Part shown: piece by piece, positions 8,663 to 15,013 of the stretch | How the letters are laid out: each line of letters opens with the position of its first letter | Numbering within the stretch: the first letter of the stretch is position 1 | From: Pseudomaricurvus sp033283175 | GTDB lineage: Bacteria > Pseudomonadota > Gammaproteobacteria > Pseudomonadales > Cellvibrionaceae | Assembly (NCBI GenBank): GCA_033283175.1 | Contig: JAWMQM010000001.1 | Span: 124,001-188,000, forward strand | Length of the DNA: 64,000 nucleotides | Direction of reading: 5' to 3' | Notes under the pieces: generated by a model | The model's database searches: none | Told to the model about the DNA's origin: nothing | What the model saw: only the letters and a program-made list of their open reading frames with translations | Program-made: the position numbers and the translations under genes

Positions 8663-9375
8663 TAACCCAGCGTCTGCTTGATAAAGGGAATGGTCAGGCG
8701 GCGCTGCTCCGCCAGCGACACCTGATCAAGTCGCTGCAACACACTGAACAGTTCCTGCATGTTGCGCGGTGCACGGTGCATAATAAATTGCGCCACCTCT
8801 TCACTCAGTTCCAGCCCCCGGGCGCGGGCGCGGGCCTGCAGCGCCAAACGCTTGCCCTCGTCATCCAGCGGCCGTACCTGAAACGCCAGCCCCCAGCAGA
8901 AACGCGATTGCAGGTCTGGCAGCTGTACCGGCAATTCCCGCGGCCCGCAGTCAGCTCCCATCACCAGCACATGGCCGAGATCGCGCATCATATTGTAGAA
9001 GCGGAACAGCGCCCGCTCCCACTGCGGCAGCCCCATCACTGCCTGCACATTGTCCAGGCATACCAGCTGTACCGACTCCAGTCGCTCCAACAGGGGCTCC
9101 GGTGGCAGGTTGGCGAACTCATCCAGCGGCAGGTACTGCACGCTGCGCCCCTGCAGCTCGGCGTAGTTACAAGTGGCCTGCAGCAAGTGCGTCACGCCGC
9201 TGCCAACTGCTGCCGACAAAAACAGGAAGTGTTCGCCCATCGGCAACAGGGACTGCTGCAGCGCCGTCACAATCTGCGCATTGGCGTGATTCGGCGGGGC
9301 ATAGAAATTGGCGAAGGTGGCATCGTCTTCCAGATGCACCTGCAGGGAAAGCTGTTGGGGAAGGGTCTGACTCAT
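8659..9375 (-). CDS. hda: DnaA regulatory inactivator Hda
   Basis: A 238-residue AAA+ protein related to DnaA domain III. The N-terminal QQLSLQV is the sliding-clamp-binding motif of Hda. The P-loop is degenerate (AAVGSGVTHLLQA, no lysine), as usual for the family, and VCLDNVQAV is the Walker B region. With the DNA-loaded clamp it stimulates DnaA-ATP hydrolysis and so prevents re-initiation of replication. A DnaA box occurs about 5 kb away in front of nrdA, whose E. coli counterpart is also DnaA-regulated. Followed in the operon direction by no further gene. Confidence 0.93.
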   Translation of the reverse strand: MSQTLPQQLSLQVHLEDDATFANFYAPPNHANAQIVTALQQSLLPMGEHFLFLSAAVGSGVTHLLQATCNYAELQGRSVQYLPLDEFANLPPEPLLERLESVQLVCLDNVQAVMGLPQWERALFRFYNMMRDLGHVLVMGADCGPRELPVQLPDLQSRFCWGLAFQVRPLDDEGKRLALQARARARGLELSEEVAQFIMHRAPRNMQELFSVLQRLDQVSLAEQRRLTIPFIKQTLGY

Positions 9376-9463
9376 GAAACACAGCTGCTCGTGTTACTGC
9401 TCGGCCCGCCTGACACGGGCCGGGCAGTTTAACAGATGCGCCGCCGACTTTTACAGCAGGGGC

Positions 9464-10591
9464 TTAACGCGCCCAGCGATAGCGCAGTCGCGGCAGCACC
9501 GGTTCGCCCGCAGAGCCGGGCTCCGCGGCCGGGTCAACCGCCGCAGCCACAGGCTTGGGTTCAGGCGCAGAAACCGGCAACAACCGGCGATCCAGATCCA
9601 GCACTGCCGACAGCTGCGCGGGGTCGCCCGCCAGTTTCAGCTGCACCGTGAGCATGCCGTTGCCGTAACGCTCCAGAGTCAGCTGTTGCACAGCTTCCAG
9701 CCCCTGCAGGTAGTCCACGACCTGCTGCCAGGCGGCAAAACCGTTGACTGCCTCGACCTCCAGCAGCAGTTCACCACCAGCGGCACCATTGCTGACCACG
9801 GCGTAGAGCGCCGCCAGCTTCTCCGCAGCTGCCGCCAGGCCGGCACTGATGACCTGCTCCTGACTGCTGCCATCGGCATCAAAGACACTCTTTTCGCCCT
9901 TGTGCAGCAGACTCCAATCCGAGAGCCAGCGGCCACTGGCGGTATGACTGAAGCGCCCCACCAGCACGGCATCCGAACTGTAACGGTCGGATGCTGCAGC
10001 GATCGCTTGCTGATCCATGCTCCAGACCTGCTGCGGCTTCAGTGCCCGCTTATCCTGCAGGTCCAGCAGCGGCAGCACCAGCGGCAGGCCCCGCTCTGCC
10101 GCAGCCCGCCGGACTTCGCGACCGCTGTCAGAGTCACCCTGCAGCTCCGCCAGCTGGCGCCCGGCCTTGAGGTCATCGCTCACCAGCCATAGCAATACTG
10201 CCGGACGGTTGGCCGGCCACACCGGCAAGTTGTTGCGCCGCAACAGCCGCTCAATACCCACCCCGGAAAAACTCATCACCAGACGGGTGGCCGGCAACTC
10301 CTTGTCCCCCTCCAGGATCAGTTTGTCGGTGGATTCGTATCGGTACGCCTCCAGATAAGCGAGCGGATCGCCGGTGGCGGCGGCCACGGCCGGATCGCGC
10401 AACACACTGGCGCGGCCCGAGACACGCACAATCACTTTGCCCAACGCCTCAGCGGCTGCCTTGCGACGCAGGCTGTCGGACTGATTCGCCACCAGTTCAT
10501 CCTGCTGGTAGAGGCCCTTTACCTGTTCCGCGCTGGCCGCCGGTACCACACTGGCCATCAACAGCCAGATACACACAACCCAGTATTTCAC
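9464..10591 (-). CDS. DUF2066 exported protein
   Basis: A 375-residue protein with a signal peptide (VKYWVVCIWLLMASVVPAASA). It matches the DUF2066 pattern, with the KAAAEALGKVIVRVSGRASVL opening and the LVGRFSHTASGRWLSDWSLL centre. Function unknown. The frame extends to 10636, but the GTG at 10591 has AAAGGGTGA upstream and places the signal peptide at the N-terminus, so it is the better start. The mature C-terminus is rich in proline and alanine. Gene order hda - DUF2066 - (divergent) purM is as in Pseudomonas relatives. Confidence 0.82.
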   Translation of the reverse strand: MKYWVVCIWLLMASVVPAASAEQVKGLYQQDELVANQSDSLRRKAAAEALGKVIVRVSGRASVLRDPAVAAATGDPLAYLEAYRYESTDKLILEGDKELPATRLVMSFSGVGIERLLRRNNLPVWPANRPAVLLWLVSDDLKAGRQLAELQGDSDSGREVRRAAAERGLPLVLPLLDLQDKRALKPQQVWSMDQQAIAAASDRYSSDAVLVGRFSHTASGRWLSDWSLLHKGEKSVFDADGSSQEQVISAGLAAAAEKLAALYAVVSNGAAGGELLLEVEAVNGFAAWQQVVDYLQGLEAVQQLTLERYGNGMLTVQLKLAGDPAQLSAVLDLDRRLLPVSAPEPKPVAAAVDPAAEPGSAGEPVLPRLRYRWAR

Positions 10592-10879
10592 CCAATCACC
10601 CTTTAGCGTGTCGTTTGGCCGGGCCGCGACGACCATGCCAACCGTGTAGCAGCCACGCCCTGGCCGACCCGCATGTGCAGAGCGACCCGAATTCCCGGCG
10701 CGGCGATGAGGCGGCCATTATGCCCACGCCCCAGTGACAGCTCCAGTAGCCAGTACTCAGTTTGTTGAATATTCAGGGGATTAACGCTGCGACAGAAGCT
10801 GCCAGCCCGCTGCTTTAGCTGCTAGAATAGCCGCCTTTCCCGTGCAGCCCTGACAACCTGTAACCAAAAAGAGCAAAAC

Positions 10880-11929
10880 ATGAGCGACAAACAGTCCCCC
10901 TCCCTGAGTTATAAAGATGCCGGTGTGGATATCGATGCCGGCAATGCGCTGGTCGATCGCATCAAGGCTGTGGCCAAGCGCACCCATCGCCCCGGCGTCA
11001 TGGGCGGGCTGGGTGGTTTCGGGGCGCTGTTTGAGCTGCCCACCGGCTACCGTGAGCCGGTACTGGTATCCGGCACCGACGGCGTCGGCACCAAACTGCG
11101 CCTGGCCATGGATCTGGGCATGCACGACACCATCGGCATCGACCTGGTGGCCATGTGCGTCAACGACCTGGTGGTAGCCGGTGCCGAGCCCCTGTTTTTC
11201 CTCGATTACTACGCCACCGGCAAGCTCAACGTGGAAGTGGCCGCCGATGTGGTCAGTGGTATTGGCGCCGGCTGCGAACAGGCCGGCTGCGCCCTGGTGG
11301 GCGGTGAGACCGCCGAAATGCCCGGCATGTACGAGGGCGAGGACTACGACCTGGCCGGCTTCTGTGTCGGCATCGTCGAGAAGTCCCAGCTGATTGACGG
11401 CAGCAAGGTACAGGCCGGCGATGTGCTGATTGGCCTCGCCTCCAGCGGCCCTCACTCCAATGGCTACTCCCTGATCCGCAAGATTCTCGAAGTCAGTGGC
11501 GCCGCCCTGACCGACAAGGTCGGCGAGCTGGAGCTGGGCAAGGCGCTGCTGGAACCCACCCGTATTTACGTGAAGTCCATGTTGCGCCTGATCGAAGAGT
11601 CCAGTGTCAATGCCATGTCCCACATCACTGGCGGTGGCCTGCAGGAGAACATCCCGCGCGTACTGCCGGACGACTGCAAGGCCGTAGTGGATGTCAGCAG
11701 CTGGGAGATGCCGCCGGTATTCCGCTGGCTGCAACAGCAGGGCAATGTAGACGCCTACGAGATGTACCGCACCTTTAACTGCGGCGTGGGTATGATCATT
11801 GCCATCCCGGCCAGCGAACAAGAGGACGCCATGGCGATCCTCGCCGACGCTGGCGAAACCGCCTTTGTGGTAGGCCATGTGGCCAAGGCCGACAGTGACG
11901 AGCCGCGGGTGGAACTGGTCAACCTCTGA
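10880..11929 (+). CDS. purM: Phosphoribosylformylglycinamidine cyclo-ligase PurM
   Basis: A 349-residue enzyme of purine synthesis that closes the imidazole ring with ATP to give AIR. Key stretches: SYKDAGVDIDAGNALVDRIK at the N-terminus, VSGTDGVGTKLRLA (ATP site), DLVAMCVNDLVVAGAEPLFFLDYYATGKL, GGETAEMPGMY, and ITGGGLQENIPRVL. It is divergent from the DUF2066 gene; a TAGAAT hexamer at 10823-10828 is a possible -10 box but no good -35 was seen. purN follows 87 bp downstream. Confidence 0.97.
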   Translation: MSDKQSPSLSYKDAGVDIDAGNALVDRIKAVAKRTHRPGVMGGLGGFGALFELPTGYREPVLVSGTDGVGTKLRLAMDLGMHDTIGIDLVAMCVNDLVVAGAEPLFFLDYYATGKLNVEVAADVVSGIGAGCEQAGCALVGGETAEMPGMYEGEDYDLAGFCVGIVEKSQLIDGSKVQAGDVLIGLASSGPHSNGYSLIRKILEVSGAALTDKVGELELGKALLEPTRIYVKSMLRLIEESSVNAMSHITGGGLQENIPRVLPDDCKAVVDVSSWEMPPVFRWLQQQGNVDAYEMYRTFNCGVGMIIAIPASEQEDAMAILADAGETAFVVGHVAKADSDEPRVELVNL

Positions 11930-12016
11930 CACCTGTCAGGCAGGGTGGCCTCCCACCCTGCCACATCCGGCAGGCCACTGCGCCGCCGCTCCTGAACACA
12001 CCCCGAACAGCAGCCC

Positions 12017-12661
12017 ATGAAAAATATTGTTGTACTCATCTCCGGCAGCGGCACCAACCTGCAAGCCCTGATTGACGCCCAGCAGCAGGATCGCCTGGGT
12101 GGCCGTATCAGCGCGGTCATCAGCAATCGCCCCGACGTGAAAGGACTGCAGCGTGCCGAGCTGGCGGGCATTCCGGCACTGGTGCTGGATCACACCGGCT
12201 TTGACAGCCGTGAAGCCTTCGACGCCGCCCTGATGAACCTGATCGATACCCATGAACCGGCACTGGTGGTGCTGGCGGGATTTATGCGTATCCTGACCCC
12301 GGATTTCACCCGCCACTACCTGGGCCGCATGCTGAATATCCACCCGTCCCTGCTGCCCAAATACCCTGGATTGCACACTCATCAGCGGGCGCTGGACGCC
12401 GGTGACCGGGAGCACGGCGCCACCATTCACTTCGTTACCCCTGAACTGGATGACGGCCCCAATGTCATACAGGCCATAGTGCCGGTAATTGCCGGCGACG
12501 ACGCCGCCAGCCTGGCGCAGCGGGTACAGGTGCAGGAGCACATTATCTACCCGCAAGCGGTGGCCTGGTTTACCGGTGGCCGCCTGCAGATGCAGGGTAA
12601 CCACTGCCTGCTGGACGGCGCACCCCTGCCCGCCAGCGGACAGGTCGTCGACGCGCGCTGA
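12017..12661 (+). CDS. purN: Phosphoribosylglycinamide formyltransferase PurN
   Basis: A 214-residue enzyme that transfers the formyl group of 10-formyl-THF to GAR. The phosphate loop is LISGSGTNLQAL; the catalytic residues lie in NIHPSLLPKYPGLHTHQRAL (Asn and His) and DDGPNVIQAIVPV (Asp). Length is normal for the family (E. coli 212). Second gene of the purM-purN pair; a DUF3108 gene follows 44 bp downstream. Confidence 0.96.
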   Translation: MKNIVVLISGSGTNLQALIDAQQQDRLGGRISAVISNRPDVKGLQRAELAGIPALVLDHTGFDSREAFDAALMNLIDTHEPALVVLAGFMRILTPDFTRHYLGRMLNIHPSLLPKYPGLHTHQRALDAGDREHGATIHFVTPELDDGPNVIQAIVPVIAGDDAASLAQRVQVQEHIIYPQAVAWFTGGRLQMQGNHCLLDGAPLPASGQVVDAR

Positions 12662-12705
12662 CCGGCACTGTTACACGCTCTGCAATCCAAGGGAGAGAAT
12701 ACCCG

Positions 12706-13485
12706 ATGCCCCAAGTGCCTTTTTTGCGCCTGACCTGTTCGCGCCTGATACAACTTCTGAGCCTGCCACAGCGCCCTGCCCGCCAGATCTCGCTGGCCCT
12801 GCTGCTGGCACTGGCCACCGGTGTCGCCACGGCGGCCACCCCCAAACCCTTCTCCGCCGACTATAAAGCCCGCTACGGCTCCCTCAGTGTGGCTGCCAGC
12901 CGCTCCCTGACGCTGGGCAAGGATCAGCAGATGGAGTTCCGCTTTGCCGCCCGCCACTGGCTGGCGGACATCGACGAGCGCAGCCTCGCGCAGTGGGACG
13001 ACGAGCACGCCCGGCTGCGACCGCAGTCCTACAGTTACAATCGCACCGGCCTGGGACGTGACCGCACCGCGCTGCTCACCTTCGACCACGATCAGGGCAA
13101 GGTCACCAACAACGTACAGAACAAGCCCTGGTCCATGGAGGTTCCCGGCGACGTACAGGACAAGCTCAGCTATCAGTTGCAGCTGCGCGCCGACCTGATC
13201 AACGGCAAGGACCTGATGGAGTACCGGGTGGCGGATGGCGGCCGCCTCAAGACCTACCGCTTCGCCGTCGAGGGTGAAGAGGTTATCGACACCCCGGTGG
13301 GGAAGCTCAATACCGTGCGGGTCAAGCGCCTGCGCAAGGATAACGATCGTGTTACCCTGATCTGGCTGGCGCGGGACTGGGATTACCTGATTGTGCGCAT
13401 CCAGCAGACCGAAGACGACGGTAAGTATTACGAAATCAATCTCACCTCAGCCAAGCTCGACGGCGTCCCGGTTAACGGACTCTGA
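12706..13485 (+). CDS. DUF3108 exported protein
   Basis: A 259-residue protein with a signal peptide (ISLALLLALATGVATAA). The mature part matches DUF3108: FSADYKARYGSLSVAASRSL, the ARLRPQSYSYNRTGLG stretch, DTPVGKLNTVRVKRL and the LIWLARDWDYLIVRI end. A beta-rich periplasmic fold is expected; function unknown. Its position behind purM-purN is conserved in Pseudomonas, although no purine role is known. The frame carries about 25 residues in front of the hydrophobic segment, so a later start is possible. Confidence 0.83.
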   Translation: MPQVPFLRLTCSRLIQLLSLPQRPARQISLALLLALATGVATAATPKPFSADYKARYGSLSVAASRSLTLGKDQQMEFRFAARHWLADIDERSLAQWDDEHARLRPQSYSYNRTGLGRDRTALLTFDHDQGKVTNNVQNKPWSMEVPGDVQDKLSYQLQLRADLINGKDLMEYRVADGGRLKTYRFAVEGEEVIDTPVGKLNTVRVKRLRKDNDRVTLIWLARDWDYLIVRIQQTEDDGKYYEINLTSAKLDGVPVNGL

Positions 13486-13526
13486 GAGCCGGCTGTCACC
13501 CTGTTTTACCATCAACGAGAGCGCTT

Positions 13527-14015
13527 ATGACCATCTCCAAAGACAAAGTAGTCACCATCCACTACACCCTGAAAAACGTTGAGGGCGAAGTGCTCGACAG
13601 CTCCATCGGCGAAGAGCCGCTGGCCTACCTGCAGGGTCACAAAAACCTGGTTCCCGGTCTGGAGCAGGAGCTGGAAGGCAAGCAGGCCGGCGACAAGGTG
13701 CAGACCGTCGTCAGCCCCGAGCAGGGTTACGGCGAACTCGACCCCAGCCTGATCCAGGAACTGCCACGCACCATGTTCACCGGCATCGATGAGATCGAGG
13801 TGGGCATGGCCTTCCACGCCGAGACCGCCAACGGCATGCAGGTGGTGGAAGTGATTGAAGTAGAGGGTGACACCGTTACCATTGATGGCAACCACCCGCT
13901 GGCGGGCCAGGAACTGCACTTTGACGTGGAGGTGCTGGAGATCCGCGACGCCACCGACGAAGAGCTGCAACACGGTCACGTACACAGCCCCGGCGGCTGT
14001 GGTCATAACCACTGA
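13527..14015 (+). CDS. slyD: FKBP-type peptidyl-prolyl isomerase SlyD
   Basis: A 162-residue cytoplasmic isomerase and chaperone. N-terminal FKBP half (VTIHYTLKNVEGEVLDSS, then EEPLAYLQGHKNLVPGLEQELEG), inserted IF domain (VSPEQGYGELDPSLIQELPR), second FKBP half (DGNHPLAGQELHFDVEVLEI) and a short metal-binding tail (HGHVHSPGGCGHNH). The tail is shorter than the His-rich tail of E. coli SlyD, so nickel storage is probably modest. Confidence 0.94.
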   Translation: MTISKDKVVTIHYTLKNVEGEVLDSSIGEEPLAYLQGHKNLVPGLEQELEGKQAGDKVQTVVSPEQGYGELDPSLIQELPRTMFTGIDEIEVGMAFHAETANGMQVVEVIEVEGDTVTIDGNHPLAGQELHFDVEVLEIRDATDEELQHGHVHSPGGCGHNH

Positions 14016-14052
14016 GCCCCGAACGCACTGAGCCGGCAACCACCGGCGAGCG

Positions 14053-14073
14053 GGCTGGCCGCCCTGGCCAGCC
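14053..14073. terminator. Hairpin between convergent slyD and the zinc-ribbon gene
   Basis: GGCTGGCC (14053-14060) pairs with GGCCAGCC (14066-14073) around five bases. It occupies the gap between two convergent stop codons. It lacks a T-run. Confidence 0.4.
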
Positions 14074-14078
14074 GCTGA

Positions 14079-14264
14079 TCAGTGCGCTTCCACCTTCTGC
14101 TGCCCGCAGCGGGCGCAGCGATAGACAGTCACCAGCTTGCCCTGGCGCACGTCAAACTGCTTCTCCTTCACCACCTGCCACTTGTGAAAGCCGCTGCGGC
14201 ACAGGGTTTTGCCCTTGTGTTTCTCCGCCGCTGTCGGCCTCCTGAACGGCACCACATCGCCCAT
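14079..14264 (-). CDS. Small conserved zinc-ribbon protein
   Basis: A 61-residue protein beginning MGDVVPFRRPTAAEKHKGKT and ending in a CARCGQQK ribbon; an upstream single cysteine and histidine (LCRSGFHKW) may complete a Zn site. A similar short protein occurs in pseudomonads as far as I recall. The frame opens earlier, but the ATG at 14264 has the strong Shine-Dalgarno GGAGGAGTG at 14271-14279. Function unknown. Confidence 0.75.
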   Translation of the reverse strand: MGDVVPFRRPTAAEKHKGKTLCRSGFHKWQVVKEKQFDVRQGKLVTVYRCARCGQQKVEAH

Positions 14265-14463
14265 TACACTCACTCCTCCAGACACCGGGTTCACCCCGGG
14301 AAGCTATAGTAGCGATTCCCGCCATCCACAGACAGATCCCCGCTGCCACCATCGTTCACCCCCAGTTACCGGCCGCAACCCTGCGTTCGCTCAGAGACTG
14401 CTTTACGCGCCAAAGGGAGGCAGCCCCGGCTCCGGTAGAGTTTTGCGCCAGCACCGAAATGAA

Positions 14464-14510
14464 ACACAACATATTGTGGCTGCACCGCAATTCAGCACTA
14501 AATATAAGGG
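14464..14510 (+). promoter_or_regulatory. Distal NrdR-box pair
   Basis: Box 1 is ACACAACATATTGTGG (14464-14479), matching 14 of 16 positions of the NrdR consensus acaCwAtATaTwGtgt. Box 2 (14495-14510, core CTAAATATAA) matches 8 of the 10 core positions and starts exactly 31 bp later. Paired boxes about three helical turns apart are the known NrdR arrangement. Confidence 0.6.
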
Positions 14511-14636
14511 CTTATAAAAATTTGGCTATATGCTAAAAAGTTATAGATCAATTGAAACCGGCGGGTCCGGCCTGCGCCCCCCTGCAGCGCTGCGATGGCA
14601 GATTAGCAATCACTTACCGGAGGGCTTACTCACACT

Positions 14637-14645
14637 TTATCCACA
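14637..14645 (+). promoter_or_regulatory. DnaA box upstream of nrdA
   Basis: TTATCCACA is a perfect match to the high-affinity DnaA box TTATNCACA. It lies between the two NrdR-box pairs. In E. coli DnaA binds the nrdAB promoter and couples dNTP supply to replication. Confidence 0.5.
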
Positions 14646-14684
14646 AGAAATCGACAACCTTATCGCCTTGCAATCACCCCTGCA

Positions 14685-14731
14685 CCGCATTATCTTGTAT
14701 CCAAGCTTGTGATTACCCCTATATATAGGGT
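14685..14731 (+). promoter_or_regulatory. Proximal NrdR-box pair
   Basis: The downstream box (14716-14731) has core CTATATATAG, a 10/10 match to the NrdR core. The partner (14685-14700, core CATTATCTTG) matches 8 of 10 core positions and starts exactly 31 bp before it. The AT-rich core at 14720-14727 could itself overlap a -10 element, in line with repression by NrdR-dATP. Confidence 0.65.
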
Positions 14732-15013
14732 TTCAGCGCCGGGCAGGCACCAGTACACAGTGCGCCAGCAACAAGCCAAGGGGTGTTCGTCAGGGTGGCC
14801 TCAGCGGATTCAATCACCACCCGGCAGTGACGCAATCACCCCATACCCCGGCAGCCAGACAGGTATCGGATCGAGCAGATGGAAAGGCAGTCCGAAAACT
14901 ACTGCCTTTTGTGGAGTGTCACCCACCCCACCCATCCTGGACGCTCCGCGCCAGAAGAAAGAACAGTCACAACTCCTAACACACCAAAACCGGCACAATA
15001 CGCGGAGACGTAC

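Larger units (their letters stand above)
14265..15013 (+). promoter_or_regulatory. Long regulatory leader of nrdAB
   Basis: About 750 bp without a convincing gene. It holds two pairs of NrdR-box-like palindromes, one perfect DnaA box, four direct copies of CAATCAC (14607, 14671, 14811, 14833) and a short AT-rich segment at 14500-14550 that could carry a promoter. The Shine-Dalgarno GGAG for nrdA is at 15004-15007. Short open frames inside (for example 14530-14712) have no ribosome site and are treated as chance. Confidence 0.6.

Noticed and set aside
8659..9375. Hda as inactive because of a missing P-loop lysine
   Set aside because: A degenerate Walker A sequence is normal in Hda proteins, and the clamp-binding motif is intact.
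14530..14712. 60-codon open frame in the nrdA leader, possible leader peptide
   Set aside because: No Shine-Dalgarno, it overlaps the DnaA box and one NrdR box, and it shows no run of regulatory codons.
14732..15013. Cobalamin riboswitch before nrdA
   Set aside because: The gene is class Ia (followed by nrdB), and only a vague GGCAGTG resemblance was found.
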